64,000 bases of DNA from Halobacillus karajensis. GTDB lineage: Bacteria; Bacillota; Bacilli; Bacillales; Halobacillaceae. Positions 41,255-51,378 of the stretch are shown here, one piece after another; position 1 is the first letter of the stretch, and each line of letters opens with the position of its first letter. Made by a program: the position numbers and the translations under genes. A model generated the notes under the pieces. That model was given only the letters and a program-made list of their open reading frames with translations, was not told the DNA's origin and did not search any database. The stretch lies in assembly GCF_900108515.1 (NCBI RefSeq), contig NZ_FNWW01000001.1, forward strand, positions 620,001 through 684,000. The letters are read 5' to 3'.

Positions 41255-43390
41255 ATGATTCAACAGGCGGAGAAGATCCTCCAGCAATATTATGGCTATC
41301 CCTCCTTCCGTCCCGGGCAGAAAGAAGCGATCAGTCATGTCTTACAAGGAAAAAATACTTTAGCGGTTATGCCGACAGGAGGAGGGAAATCTCTCTGCTA
41401 TCAAGTCCCGGGGCTCACCTTGCATGGTACGGCCATCATCATATCCCCATTGATCTCTTTAATGAAAGATCAAGTCGATGCCTTGCATGCTTATGGAATT
41501 GCAGCCACTTATATTAACAGTTCGCTTTCTGTTGATGAACAGCATCAGCGCTTGAGAGATATGGAAATAGGGCGTTATTCTTTCGTCTACGTCGCTCCTG
41601 AACGCTTCGATTCCCCTAACTTTTTATCAGCCCTAAAAAGCATCACGCTTTCTTTAATTGCTTTCGATGAAGCACACTGTATTTCCCAGTGGGGACACGA
41701 CTTCCGGCCGAGCTACCGATCAATTGTGCCGACCCTTAAAGAAATTCCAAACCTCCCTGTACTTATGGCATTAACCGCCACAGCCACACAGGAGGTAATT
41801 AAAGATATCAAAGAATTGATTCATGTCGAAGATACGAGTGTCGTCAATACCGGTTTTGCAAGGGACAACTTGTCTTTTCGGATCATTAAAGGCCGGGATA
41901 AGCGGGAGTTCATAAACGAGTACCTGACACAAATCCCAAATGAATCGGGGATCATCTATACGGCTACACGCAAAGATGCCGATCAGCTTCATTACCTATT
42001 ATCAAAAAAAGGGGTTGCCGCCGGAAAATATCACGCCGGGATGACGGAACATCAACGAAAACAGGCCCAAATGGACTTTGTCCAAGATGAAGTAACCACA
42101 ATGATTGCTACAAATGCGTTTGGAATGGGAATCGATAAATCAAATGTCCGTTTTGTCATTCACTATTCCATGCCCATGAATATTGAATCGTATTATCAAG
42201 AAGCTGGACGTGCCGGACGTGATGGTGAACCAGGCGACTGTGTGTTACTCTTCTCCAGTCAGGATATCAATTTACAACGCTTCTTGATTGATCAGTCACC
42301 GAATGAAGAGAAGAAGAAAGAAGAGTACTTAAAATTGCAGGCCATGGTGAATTACTGCCATACCCATTCCTGTCTGCAGCAATATATTCTCGACTACTTT
42401 GATGACCCGACAGAAACCGAACCATGTGGTAAATGTACAAATTGTACTCACGATGGGGAAGAACGCGACATGACGAAAGAAGCTCAGATGGTTCTTTCTT
42501 GTGTCAAGCGGATGGGAGAACGGTTTGGCACAGGTTTAACCGCGAAAGTTCTCAAGGGATCCTCCGATCAAAAAGTGAAACAGTTCCGCTTTCAGAATTT
42601 ATCCACCTATGGGATTATGCCAAACTATACAGAAAAAGAGCTAACAGGGTTCATTCAATTTCTAACCGCAGAAGGATATCTCTCGACAGGGGATGGACGT
42701 TACCCAGCCCTAAAACTGACAAAAGAAGCCGTGTCTGTCATAAAAGGGGACCAACCAGTCGTGATGCTTGTCGAGTCAACCACGAAGAAACAAAAAATCG
42801 ATTACAATGAGGAGTACTTTGAAGAGTTACGTCAGTTAAGGAAGACGATTGCCGATGAAAACGGCCTTCCTCCTTATGTGGTCTTCTCTGATTCTACTCT
42901 AAAGGACCTGTCCATTTATTTACCTGAAAACAGGCAGGAAATGATAAACATCAAGGGAATCGGGGAACAAAAATTCGAAAAATATGGCGAACGTTTTTTA
43001 GAGAAACTAAAGCCGTGGGCAGAGGAAGCTGGATCCAAACCCTCCCCATCCGTCAAAACCTCTGTTCCCAGAAAAGACCCATTCGATGATCGACCAAGTC
43101 ACATTATTTCTTATGGCCTTTGGGCGGAAGGACAAACACTTAATGAAATTGCCAACCAAAGAGATATGAGTAAACAGACGATTGAGAACCACCTTTTTCG
43201 TGCTGCACGGGAAGGTAATGATATTCAGTGGGAGCGATGGTTCAATGAGGATCAGGAAGCAGAGGTCCTCCAAGCCTATGAACAGCTGGAAGAAAAAAAG
43301 CTAAAGCCCCTTAAAGATTCTCTTCCAGAGGAATATCCATATTTCAGAATTAAGGCAGTACTGGTGAAACAAAACTTGATGAATGAATAG
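41255..43390 (+). CDS. recQ: ATP-dependent DNA helicase RecQ
   Basis: 711 residues; unwinds forked and recombination intermediates. Walker A MPTGGGKSLCYQ near 45, DEAH box in FDEAHCISQWGHDFRP near 140, motif VI QEAGRAGRDG near 315. The zinc-binding part with Cys in CHTHSCLQQYILDYF and CGKCTNC follows near 370-395. A winged-helix RQC domain and an HRDC domain (LRKTIADENGLPPYVVFSDS near 530) come next, then a C-terminal HTH extension (TLNEIANQRDMSKQTIENHL near 630) as in several Bacillales RecQ proteins. ATG at 41255 has AAAGGA 8 bases upstream. Confidence 0.95.
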   Translation: MIQQAEKILQQYYGYPSFRPGQKEAISHVLQGKNTLAVMPTGGGKSLCYQVPGLTLHGTAIIISPLISLMKDQVDALHAYGIAATYINSSLSVDEQHQRLRDMEIGRYSFVYVAPERFDSPNFLSALKSITLSLIAFDEAHCISQWGHDFRPSYRSIVPTLKEIPNLPVLMALTATATQEVIKDIKELIHVEDTSVVNTGFARDNLSFRIIKGRDKREFINEYLTQIPNESGIIYTATRKDADQLHYLLSKKGVAAGKYHAGMTEHQRKQAQMDFVQDEVTTMIATNAFGMGIDKSNVRFVIHYSMPMNIESYYQEAGRAGRDGEPGDCVLLFSSQDINLQRFLIDQSPNEEKKKEEYLKLQAMVNYCHTHSCLQQYILDYFDDPTETEPCGKCTNCTHDGEERDMTKEAQMVLSCVKRMGERFGTGLTAKVLKGSSDQKVKQFRFQNLSTYGIMPNYTEKELTGFIQFLTAEGYLSTGDGRYPALKLTKEAVSVIKGDQPVVMLVESTTKKQKIDYNEEYFEELRQLRKTIADENGLPPYVVFSDSTLKDLSIYLPENRQEMINIKGIGEQKFEKYGERFLEKLKPWAEEAGSKPSPSVKTSVPRKDPFDDRPSHIISYGLWAEGQTLNEIANQRDMSKQTIENHLFRAAREGNDIQWERWFNEDQEAEVLQAYEQLEEKKLKPLKDSLPEEYPYFRIKAVLVKQNLMNE

Positions 43391-43411
43391 ATTTTTCAAG
43401 GAGGAATATTC

Positions 43412-44689
43412 ATGGCTAATTCTTTGATAACAAGAGACTATGTAAAAATACTCGATCAGGAAGACCCACTCCAAAATTTTAAAGATGAATTTTACCAGGA
43501 AGGTTTTTATTATATGGATGGGAATTCACTCGGGCTGCTTTCACGCCGCTCTGAAAATACGCTAGCTTCTTCATTACAAGATTGGAAACAGCATGCTATT
43601 GAAGGATGGACCGAAGGAAACGAGCCGTGGTTTTATATGTCAGAAAAAATCGGTGCCATGACCGCTCCGTTGATTGGTGCCAAACCGGAAGAAGTGATCA
43701 ACACTGGATCTATTACATCCAACCTTCATCAACTGTTCGCCACCTTTTATAAACCGGAAGGCAAACGGACGAAAGTACTTGCCGACACGCTCAACTTCCC
43801 TTCTGATATTTACGCGATTAAAAGCCAAATCCATTGGCACGGACTTGATCCCAATGACCATCTCATCCGGGTTCATAGTGAAGATGGCTACACACTGGAT
43901 GAAGACAAAATTATAGAAAAAATGAATGAGGACATTGCCATCCTTCTCCTTCCTTCCGTCCTGTACCGAAGTGGTCAACTTCTTGATATGGAAAAGATCA
44001 CTAAGGCTGCCCACCATTATGGAATTATCGTAGGTTTTGATTTGGCTCATTCCATTGGCGCCCTGCCTCACCGTCTGAGTGAGTGGGGAGTTGATTTTGC
44101 TGTTTGGTGTACATATAAGTATTTGAACAGTGGTCCAGGAGGAGTTGGCGGCCTATACGTGAATGAAAGACATCTTGGGAACAGTCCAGGCCTTGCGGGT
44201 TGGTTCAGTTCCGACAAAAATAAGCAATTCGATATGAGCCATGATTTAACTCCTGCCGAATCAGCAGGTGCATTCCAATTAGGAACCCCACATATTTTGA
44301 GCTCAGCTCCTTTAATCGGCTCTTTAGAGCTCTTTAGTGAAGCAGGGATTGAAAATGTGAGAGAAAAATCATTAAGGCTCACACGATTGCTGATGGACCT
44401 CATACAACAGGAATTATCCGGGTATGGGTTCAAAATCGCCAATCCTTCAAAAGATGACCGTCGTGGCGGCCATGTATGTCTTATCCACGAGGAAGCTGCA
44501 AGCATCTGTAAGGCACTGAAACTGGAAGCGGTCATTCCCGATTTCCGCTCGCCAAACGTCATTCGTCTTGCCCCCATCGCCTTTTACACTTCTTATGAAG
44601 ATGTTTATGAAGTGGTCCTTTTATTAAAAGATATTGTGAAAAATGAAAAGCAAAAACAATTCAAAAATGAGCGCGATATTATAGCGTAA
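43412..44689 (+). CDS. kynU: Kynureninase
   Basis: PLP enzyme that cleaves kynurenine to anthranilate and alanine. 425 residues: [14 protein letters not shown] near 34, [17 protein letters not shown] near 95, [13 protein letters not shown] near 211, the PLP lysine in [16 protein letters not shown] near 235, and [14 protein letters not shown] near 290. It starts 21 bases after recQ and ends 15 bases before kynB, so it is probably expressed with kynB. kynA (tryptophan 2,3-dioxygenase), normally the first gene of this pathway, is not present here. Confidence 0.95.
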   Translation: MANSLITRDYVKILDQEDPLQNFKDEFYQEGFYYMDGNSLGLLSRRSENTLASSLQDWKQHAIEGWTEGNEPWFYMSEKIGAMTAPLIGAKPEEVINTGSITSNLHQLFATFYKPEGKRTKVLADTLNFPSDIYAIKSQIHWHGLDPNDHLIRVHSEDGYTLDEDKIIEKMNEDIAILLLPSVLYRSGQLLDMEKITKAAHHYGIIVGFDLAHSIGALPHRLSEWGVDFAVWCTYKYLNSGPGGVGGLYVNERHLGNSPGLAGWFSSDKNKQFDMSHDLTPAESAGAFQLGTPHILSSAPLIGSLELFSEAGIENVREKSLRLTRLLMDLIQQELSGYGFKIANPSKDDRRGGHVCLIHEEAASICKALKLEAVIPDFRSPNVIRLAPIAFYTSYEDVYEVVLLLKDIVKNEKQKQFKNERDIIA

Positions 44690-44704
44690 GAGGAGGGATC
44701 GCTT

Positions 44705-45331
44705 ATGAAATTCATCGATATCAGTATGTCATTGAATAATGATACACCACCCTGGCCGGGAGATGAGCCGTTTGAATATAAGCTCACATGGTCTATGGAA
44801 GAAACCGGATCGGTTAATGTCGGTCAATTCAAAGGAAGCAACCATATCGGAACCCATGTGGATGCACCCTTCCATTACGACTCCAAAGGGTTAAAAATGG
44901 GTGAACTTCCTGTGGATCGATTTTCGGGCAGAACGGTGGTCATTCCTGTCAAGGAAAAGAGCACCATCACCGCTTCCCTTCTGAAAAACGTAAATTTAAA
45001 TGGAGTCTCGAAGGTTTTGTTTCATACAAACAGCTGGGAGGATCGCACACGTTTCCCTGATTCTTATACGGTCATTGCGGATGATGTCGGTCCCTACCTT
45101 AAAACACAAAACATCGATTTAATCGGCGTGGATACACCTTCTGTCGATCCTGAAACGAGCAAAGAACTGATAGGACACCATACCCTGTACAATAATGACA
45201 TCCTCATTCTTGAGGGCATTGATCTTTCCAACGTTGCACCGGGGTTCTATGAACTCTTCGCGTTTCCTTTGAAAATGGAACAGGCAGACGGGAGCCCCGT
45301 ACGAGCCGTTCTGCGAACCATAGAGACCTAA
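44705..45331 (+). CDS. kynB: Kynurenine formamidase (cyclase family)
   Basis: Hydrolyses N-formylkynurenine to kynurenine. 208 residues with the metal-binding signature NHIGTHVDAPFHYD near 47-60 (HxGTHxDxPxH). Further marks are PPWPGDEPFEYKL near 16, VDTPSVDPETSKEL near 141 and HHTLYNNDILILEGIDLSNV near 160, typical of bacterial KynB. ATG with GAGGAGGG upstream, 15 bases after kynU. Together with kynU it would turn formylkynurenine into anthranilate. Confidence 0.95.
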   Translation: MKFIDISMSLNNDTPPWPGDEPFEYKLTWSMEETGSVNVGQFKGSNHIGTHVDAPFHYDSKGLKMGELPVDRFSGRTVVIPVKEKSTITASLLKNVNLNGVSKVLFHTNSWEDRTRFPDSYTVIADDVGPYLKTQNIDLIGVDTPSVDPETSKELIGHHTLYNNDILILEGIDLSNVAPGFYELFAFPLKMEQADGSPVRAVLRTIET

Positions 45332-45457
45332 TTTATTCACTTATCATAGAAGAACCATTTCGATACTAGTATCAGGATATAAGAGGATCGATAATACTTT
45401 GGGAAAAGCAAACGAATACCTCCACCCTAACTGACATTTAGTCGCTGTCACTAATAG

Positions 45458-45493
45458 AAACGCCTGGAGAATATTCTCCAGGCGTTTTCTATA
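45458..45493 (+). terminator. Terminator of the kyn genes
   Basis: AAACGCCTGGAGAA / TTCTCCAGGCGTTT, perfect 14-bp stem with a 2-base loop, T-rich tail. Confidence 0.92.
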
Positions 45494-45499
45494 TCTTTT

Positions 45500-45780
45500 G
45501 ACTATTCCTTCTTTGTAATCCTTTGATCGATAGCCATTTTCTTTGCCACTGTAGGTGTAAACCAAATCATTGTAATAACAAGATGAAGAAAGGAACAGCT
45601 GTGACATCGATAAAGTTCGGAAGCTGTGAAATTCACCAATCAAATCCGTACGCAATTCTCTATTATTTTCGTTGTGGTGGTCATGGTGTCGAGATATTTA
45701 TTGATCCTTATTTGGTTAATTATGGATAGTAAGTAACCCCAAAAATCACTAGGACTGACTTCTGAAAAGCTTAAGATCAA
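45500..45780 (-). pseudogene. Possible remnant of a small gene
   Basis: One minus frame reads FSEVSPSDFWGYLLSIINQI...TKIIENCVRI, a stop, then LVNFTASELYRCHSC and a clean end WFTPTVAKKMAIDQRITKKE with stop at about 45500. A second frame reads DVTAVPFFILLLQ at the join. It looks like a decayed protein gene, but I recognise no family. Otherwise this 450-base gap is empty. Confidence 0.25.
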
Positions 45781-45830
45781 TGGACTCAGATGACAGGAAA
45801 GGCGGAATCATAGGGATTCCGCCTGCTGTC

Positions 45831-46004
45831 TTAATCATCTTTGGTTTCTACCTTATGATTTTCCTGTCGGCGCTGGCACTCTTTACAAAGGTTGATCTCT
45901 CTTTCCTCTTTCATCTGAAGCGGTTTTCCACAGCGTTGACATTCATCGTAATTATTAGGGTTTGCTTGAAAGCCTGGCATTTCGTTACTCCCCGCGTTAT
46001 ACAT
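45831..46004 (-). CDS. Small zinc-ribbon-like protein (57 aa)
   Basis: ATG at 46004 with AAGGAG 10 bases upstream. Reads MYNAGSNEMPGFQANPNNYD, ECQRCGKPLQMKEEREINLC, KECQRRQENHKVETKDD. The two CxxC pairs (CQRC and CKEC) separated by 15 residues can bind one zinc ion. Function unknown; small zinc ribbons of this kind are common in Bacillales. Confidence 0.7.
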   Translation of the reverse strand: MYNAGSNEMPGFQANPNNYDECQRCGKPLQMKEEREINLCKECQRRQENHKVETKDD

Positions 46005-46088
46005 ACGAAAACATCTCCTTATTAAATACACCTTTTTCTTTCTTATTCCCTAATAATCAAACCTCAATCATCCTCAATAGCAAGAAGA

Positions 46089-46118
46089 AAGCCGAAAGCT
46101 TTTCCAAGCTTCCGGCTT
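46089..46118 (-). terminator. Terminator of the aminopeptidase gene
   Basis: AAGCCGAAAGCTT / AAGCTTCCGGCTT with one mismatch and a 4-base loop; T-rich tail on the minus strand. Confidence 0.8.
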
Positions 46119-46127
46119 ATCTGTCTT

Positions 46128-47375
46128 TTATTCGAATGAAATAGCCCAGCTTCCTTTACGCATCACAGGTTCTTCTGTTCCGTCTGCCAGGACACCATCA
46201 ATATCAAGCTCTCCGGACCCCATCATGAAGTCTACGTGGGACAAACTATCATTCACACCGTTTTGATCTAATTCTTCTTCACTCATATTTGATCCACCTG
46301 TCATATTATTGGGGTAGGCCTTTCCAAGAGCCAGGTGGCAGGAGGCATTTTCATCATACAAAGTGTTATAGAATATAAGCCCAGATTGGGAAATTGGAGA
46401 CTCATGGGGGACAAGTGCCAATTCACCAAGTCTGCGTGAACCTTCATCTGTTTCAAGTAGGTGCTTCAGTGTCTCTTCACCTTCTTCTGCTGTAAAGTCC
46501 ACTACTTTCCCTTCTTGGAACGTAAGAGTAAATTTATCGATGACGTTCCCCCCATAGTTTAGTGGTTTGGTGCTGGAAACTTTCCCATTTACTCCATATT
46601 TATGCGGGGCTGTAAACACTTCTTCTGTCGGCATGTTTGGATTGAATTGAACCCCCTCTTTAACTGTCTTCGCAGGACCACCTTTCCAAATATGCCCTTC
46701 AGGAAGAGCGACTTCCAAATCAGTACCAGGAGCTTTATAAACTAATTTTTTGTACTGTTTTGTATTCAAGTATTCTCGTGCTTTAATCAATGTTTGGTTG
46801 TGCTCTTCCCATGCGGCTATAGGGTCTTCACGATCTACGCGTACAATACTGAAGATTTGTTCCCATAGATTCTCAACGGCTGTATCCTCATCTTTGTCAG
46901 GGAAGATTTTCTGAGCCCACTTAGGAATGGGAATACTGACAATGGACCACTGAATACGGTCGTTCATCGTGTAATCACGGAATTTGGACATGGCTTCAGA
47001 TCGTGCCTTTGTTGCCGCAGCGACTTTGCCTGCATCGATTCCCTTCAATAAGTCCGGATCTGTGGAACGGATAGATAGAATCGCCGCTCCCTGTTCAGCA
47101 AAATAGGTATACTGCTGCTTCTGCCATTCTGGAACATTTGATAATGTTTCTTGATCGGCATGTTCATACTTCATGCGAGTAAGCTCATCGTCTCCCCAGT
47201 TGATATGTACGTCTTTGGCTCCCATTTCAAACGCTTTACGGGCAACAATACGTGTGAATTCTGCTCCTGCAATCGTAGAGTTGATCATCAATAGCTGATC
47301 CTTTTGTAAATTAACACCGGTACGCAACGCTAATTCTGCATATTTTTCCATATTTTTAACGCTTGGCATTTTCAT
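46128..47375 (-). CDS. ampS: M29 family aminopeptidase (AmpS/PepS)
   Basis: About 415 residues. M29 metallopeptidases release N-terminal residues with two metal ions bound late in the chain. Seen: KYAELALRTGVNLQKDQLLM at the N terminus, HINWGDDELTRM near 75, GTDLEVALPEGHIWKGG near 230, FNPNMPTEEVFTAPHKYGVN near 253, the metal Glu region LGELALVPHESPISQS near 330, HLALGKAYPNNM near 363, and HVDFMMGSGELDIDGVLADG near 392. The ATG chosen (47375) is 9 bases after AGGGGG; upstream in-frame ATG codons at 47414 and 47396 are less well placed. Confidence 0.92.
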   Translation of the reverse strand: MKMPSVKNMEKYAELALRTGVNLQKDQLLMINSTIAGAEFTRIVARKAFEMGAKDVHINWGDDELTRMKYEHADQETLSNVPEWQKQQYTYFAEQGAAILSIRSTDPDLLKGIDAGKVAAATKARSEAMSKFRDYTMNDRIQWSIVSIPIPKWAQKIFPDKDEDTAVENLWEQIFSIVRVDREDPIAAWEEHNQTLIKAREYLNTKQYKKLVYKAPGTDLEVALPEGHIWKGGPAKTVKEGVQFNPNMPTEEVFTAPHKYGVNGKVSSTKPLNYGGNVIDKFTLTFQEGKVVDFTAEEGEETLKHLLETDEGSRRLGELALVPHESPISQSGLIFYNTLYDENASCHLALGKAYPNNMTGGSNMSEEELDQNGVNDSLSHVDFMMGSGELDIDGVLADGTEEPVMRKGSWAISFE

Positions 47376-47552
47376 GATCATTTTCCCCCTATCCATGTTT
47401 GTATCCGTATTCATTATTCCATAAAACGCACGGAACTACAAAAGTAAGGGAGTTTCAAATGACGCATATTGGTATAGAGACTGTCACCGTACAACAAGAG
47501 ACATGGCCTTTTTGTTCCTAAATCTTTTGCTTATTAAACAGATAAATCACAA

Positions 47553-47579
47553 AAAGGAGGCTTCTAAATGCCCCCTTTC
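47553..47579 (-). terminator. Terminator of the ABC-F gene
   Basis: AAAGGAGGC / GCCCCCTTT with one mismatch; TTTTTGTG follows on the minus strand. Confidence 0.75.
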
Positions 47580-47596
47580 TTATGTCTACACATTCT

Positions 47597-49492
47597 TTAA
47601 TCGTTTTCTAAACTCTCGACGATCAGCGATAGTTCCTCCCACCGCTCCATTTTGGCTTCTAATTCTGCTTCCACCTTTTCCTTATCTTTGGATAATTCCT
47701 GCACTTTATCATAGTTCGTCGCTTCCAACGCAAGCTGTTCATCTAGCTGTTCGTTTTTTTCCTCAAGGGAAGAAATTTCATCTTCAATGGTTTCCCATTC
47801 TTGTTTTTCGCGATAGGACAACTTACGCTTACGGTTTGCTCTACGTGTATCTTCTTGTGAGGAAGTTTTCTTCCTTACCAGTTCCCCTTTCTTTTCATCT
47901 TTCCTTTTCTCCAGGTATTCGGTATAGTTACCGTGAAATTTTCGGATTTGGGCTTCACCTTCAAAAGCCAAAAGTCTGTCGACAACACGGTCCAGGAAGT
48001 AACGATCGTGGGATACAGTAATCACAACACCAGGAAACTGATCCAAGTAATCTTCCAATACACTTAAGGTCTCTGTATCCAGATCATTGGTCGGTTCATC
48101 TAGGAAAAGGACGTTTGGTTCACTCATCAGCACCCTGAGCAGGTAAAGGCGGCGACGTTCCCCTCCTGACAGCCGTTTGATATATGTCCATTGTTGAGGC
48201 CTGGGGAATAAGAATCTTTCGAGCATCTGCTCAGCTGTGATTTCATCCCCTTCGTCTGTTGAGATTACTTCAGCTACCTCTTTAATATATTCAATGACCT
48301 TAAGACTTTCATCAAGCTCTGCGTGATCTTGTGTATAGTAGCCTATTTTCACAGTTGAACCTATGTGGACACTTCCCTCGTCTGGATTCACTTGCTCTGC
48401 CATAATATTTAACAAGGTCGTTTTCCCTGAACCATTAGGACCGATGATTCCCAACCTTTCTCCAGGAACAACAAGGTAATCTAAACCGTCGATAAGAGAC
48501 GTATTACCGAACCGATGGGAAACCCCTTCGAGTTCAATCACCTGATTCCCAAGCCTTGTAGAACCAATAGCCATATCTACGTTTTCTTTTTTTGTATCAA
48601 ACGTTTCTTCTTTCATCGCTTCTACACGCTGTTTACGAGCTTTTTGTTTTGTCGTTCTCGCTTTTACTCCAGCTTTTAACCAGGCAAGTTCTCTGCGAAG
48701 TGTATTCTGGTGTTTTTGTTCTGCCTGACGTTCCCATTCTTCCCTTTCCGCCTTTTTCTCAAGGAAGGTTTCGTAGTTTCCTTCATAGATGTACAAGTGG
48801 CTTTTATCAAGCTCATAAATAAGGTTCGTCACATGGTTTAAGAAATAGCGGTCGTGAGTCACCACAATAAGAGAACCTCTATAAGAGGCTAAATATTCTT
48901 CCAACCATTCAATAGTTTCATTATCTAAATGGTTGGTAGGTTCATCTAGAAGGAGAAGATCTGCGGGTTGAATCAAGGCCTTTGCAATGGCCACTCTTTT
49001 CTTCTGTCCCCCGGAGAGCTCATTCACTTTCTTATCAAAAAATTCGATTCCTAATTTTGATAAAACTGTCTTAGCTACCGTATTTGCTTCCCAAGCATCT
49101 TTTTCGTCCATTTTCTGTTGGAGTTCAAGCATTCGTTCCTGTACATCTGGATCTTCAGGACGCTGAGAAAGTTCCAAAAGGACCCTTTCATAGGCCCTCA
49201 TAACGACCATGATTTCTGCGTCCCCTTCATAAATTTGTTCAAGCACCGTTTTGCTTTCATCTAAATCAGGTTCCTGAGGCAAGTATTCAACGGAGAAGTC
49301 TTTAGCATGGTCGAGATCACCTGTATCTCCGCTTTCAATACCGGCCAATATTTTCATTAATGTTGACTTTCCCGTACCGTTTACTCCAATCAGACCTATT
49401 CGCTGCTGATTGGATATAGTAAAGGAAAGATCGTCAAACAGATCTTTATCTCCATAACTTTTGCTCAAATGATTGACTGATAGTAAACTCAT
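47597..49492 (-). CDS. yfmR: ABC-F family ATPase, Uup/YfmR type
   Basis: 631 residues without membrane segments; ribosome-associated ABC-F proteins help with stalled or problematic translation. Two nucleotide domains: Walker A GVNGTGKSTLMK near 37 and GPNGSGKTTLLN near 355; signatures LSGGQKKRVAIAKAL near 150 and LSGGERRRLYLLRVL near 438; Walker B LLLLDEPTNHLDNET and VLFLDEPTNDLDTET. The inter-domain linker (ELAWLKAGVKARTTKQKARK near 260) is long and basic, and a coiled-coil tail (about 560-631) marks the Uup subgroup. Start ATG at 49492 with AAGGGA upstream. Confidence 0.93.
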   Translation of the reverse strand: MSLLSVNHLSKSYGDKDLFDDLSFTISNQQRIGLIGVNGTGKSTLMKILAGIESGDTGDLDHAKDFSVEYLPQEPDLDESKTVLEQIYEGDAEIMVVMRAYERVLLELSQRPEDPDVQERMLELQQKMDEKDAWEANTVAKTVLSKLGIEFFDKKVNELSGGQKKRVAIAKALIQPADLLLLDEPTNHLDNETIEWLEEYLASYRGSLIVVTHDRYFLNHVTNLIYELDKSHLYIYEGNYETFLEKKAEREEWERQAEQKHQNTLRRELAWLKAGVKARTTKQKARKQRVEAMKEETFDTKKENVDMAIGSTRLGNQVIELEGVSHRFGNTSLIDGLDYLVVPGERLGIIGPNGSGKTTLLNIMAEQVNPDEGSVHIGSTVKIGYYTQDHAELDESLKVIEYIKEVAEVISTDEGDEITAEQMLERFLFPRPQQWTYIKRLSGGERRRLYLLRVLMSEPNVLFLDEPTNDLDTETLSVLEDYLDQFPGVVITVSHDRYFLDRVVDRLLAFEGEAQIRKFHGNYTEYLEKRKDEKKGELVRKKTSSQEDTRRANRKRKLSYREKQEWETIEDEISSLEEKNEQLDEQLALEATNYDKVQELSKDKEKVEAELEAKMERWEELSLIVESLEND

Positions 49493-49610
49493 TCCGCTCA
49501 TTCCCTTAATTAAATATCTCCGTCTATCATATCACACTCCAAAGGGAGGAATGTGAATGGAAAACCTCTCAAAATACGGTGCATTTTATAAACCGATCAT
49601 GGTCCGCTCT

Positions 49611-49646
49611 AAAAAAAACTGCCCCATCATAAATCTGGGACAGTTC
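49611..49646 (-). terminator. Terminator of the symporter gene
   Basis: AAAAAAACTGCCCCA / TGGGACAGTT form the stem; seven T follow on the minus strand. Confidence 0.8.
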
Positions 49647-49652
49647 TGCCTA

Positions 49653-51074
49653 TCATCCTTCTTCTTTTTCGGAGGTTTGATCTCTTCTCCAATACTCCAT
49701 CCCCTCGACACCTGGAAGATGGTCCTGATAAAAGACAGGGTCTTTTCCTGCTTTCCTTTGAGTTTTATAGTCTTTCAAAGCTGCATAAGCGACGGAGGAT
49801 AGACGGAAAATCGCATACAGGTTAATTAATGCCATGATTCCCATCGTCAAATCAGCAAGGGACCAAACAAGACCGAATTCAGCGATAGCACCGAACAGAA
49901 CCATAAGAAGAACACCGACTCGATATAGGAAGATAGCCGGTTTGCTTGTTTTAATGAATTCGATGTTTGTTTCACCATAATAATAGTTTCCAATGATTGA
50001 ACTAAAGGCAAAAAGGAAAATGGCGATCGCAATAAAAATAGCGGCCCATGTTCCTAATTGGGATTCAAATGCAGCCTGTGTAAGCTGTATTCCATCTAGG
50101 TCTGTTCCAGCATAGTCACCAGCAAACAAAATGATGACAGCTGTCGCGCTGCAAATTAGCAATGTATCTGTAAAAACGCCCAACGTTTGAATCAAGCCCT
50201 GTTTGACAGGGTGGGTCACTTCAGAGGTAGCCGCAGCGTTTGGAGCACTCCCCATACCAGCTTCATTAGAGAATAATCCGCGCTTAATTCCAATCAAAAT
50301 CATCGCGCCAAACGTTCCACCGGCAAATTCACGAAATCCAAAAGCCCCGGCAAAAATCTGGCCAAACATCTCAGGTACCTGCCCGATGTTAACAATCAAT
50401 ACGTATCCAGAAATTATAATATAAAAAATAGCCATGATTGGAATAATGAACTGGGTCACTTGTGCAATTCGCTTCAACCCGCCGAAAATAATGATGGCGA
50501 CGATGAAGGTAAGGAAACCACCCACCAACCATTTATCAGCATTGAATGAGTTCTCAAAAGCAAGACGGATCGTATTAGATTGGACAGAGCTGAAAACAAG
50601 CCCGTATGTGAATGTAATCGTTATAGCAAATACAATACCTAGTCCTCTGTTCTTTAAACCTTTTTCAATATAATAGGCCGGCCCCCCACGATACTGGTTT
50701 TTATCAGGAACTTTGTATACTTGGGCAAGCGTACTTTCGATAAAGCTTGACGCACCTCCGAGAATGGCTACAATCCACATCCAAAATACAGCTCCGGGGC
50801 CACCAACTGTTATGGCCGCTGCAACTCCAGCCAGATTCCCTGTTCCTACGCGAGACGCTGTACTGATTGCAAAGGCCTGAAAGGGGGATGTTCCCTTCTT
50901 TCCTCCTGCAGAAATCGAACGCTTATCAAATAGAACACGAATCATTTCTGGAATATAGCGGAATTGCGCAAAATTCAACCTGATTGAAAACCATAAGCCT
51001 AAACCAAGAAGCGCCACTACAAGGATTGTCCCCCACATCCAGTCATTCAGAAAAGTAAGTATATTTTCCACCAT
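49653..51074 (-). CDS. Alanine/glycine:cation symporter (AGCS family)
   Basis: 473 residues, about 11 helices; Na+-coupled uptake of small amino acids (Ala, Gly or Gln, as in AlsT/GlnT). Marks: GTSPFQAFAISTASRVGTGN then LAGVAAAITVGGPGAVFWMW near 63-100, the signature SFIESTLAQVYK near 111, IGIKRGLFSNEAGMGSAPNA near 265-285. ATG at 51074 with GGAGAGG upstream (TTG one codon earlier is also possible). A cre-like site lies about 50 bases upstream. Confidence 0.93.
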   Translation of the reverse strand: MVENILTFLNDWMWGTILVVALLGLGLWFSIRLNFAQFRYIPEMIRVLFDKRSISAGGKKGTSPFQAFAISTASRVGTGNLAGVAAAITVGGPGAVFWMWIVAILGGASSFIESTLAQVYKVPDKNQYRGGPAYYIEKGLKNRGLGIVFAITITFTYGLVFSSVQSNTIRLAFENSFNADKWLVGGFLTFIVAIIIFGGLKRIAQVTQFIIPIMAIFYIIISGYVLIVNIGQVPEMFGQIFAGAFGFREFAGGTFGAMILIGIKRGLFSNEAGMGSAPNAAATSEVTHPVKQGLIQTLGVFTDTLLICSATAVIILFAGDYAGTDLDGIQLTQAAFESQLGTWAAIFIAIAIFLFAFSSIIGNYYYGETNIEFIKTSKPAIFLYRVGVLLMVLFGAIAEFGLVWSLADLTMGIMALINLYAIFRLSSVAYAALKDYKTQRKAGKDPVFYQDHLPGVEGMEYWRRDQTSEKEEG

Positions 51075-51122
51075 CAAAAAATCACCTCTCCAGTTAAATT
51101 TCCATTTTCCGTCACTTCCCGT

Positions 51123-51136
51123 AATCGTTTACATAT
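51123..51136 (-). promoter_or_regulatory. cre-like site upstream of the symporter
   Basis: On the minus strand TGTAAACGATTACG, which departs from the cre consensus only at the last base. It lies in the presumed promoter region of the AGCS gene. Confidence 0.4.
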
Positions 51137-51271
51137 AAACGAAGAACTACAATAACTCGACTATTTTATCATATATGTCCCCCTTCCACTACTTCCTAAA
51201 TAATGAAATTTCAAAATTCTATTAACGTTCTATGATCAAAGGGAACTCCAAGGCTTCCTACTTCTAAACAA

Positions 51272-51304
51272 AAAGAGCTCATGAAAAGTTCTCATAAGCT
51301 CTTT
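51272..51304 (-). terminator. Terminator of the thioesterase gene
   Basis: AAAGAGCTCATGA / TCATAAGCTCTTT with one mismatch; T-rich on the minus strand. Confidence 0.8.
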
Positions 51305-51378
51305 CGTTTATTACGTATGGATTCATTTCATCATTTATGGACTTTTTCAAACATCGCTCATAAAAGGCGGAAACTTCT

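Noticed and set aside
45344-45655. 103-codon minus-strand frame after kynB
   Set aside because: It spans the kyn terminator and is in a different frame from the more convincing decayed C-terminal end.
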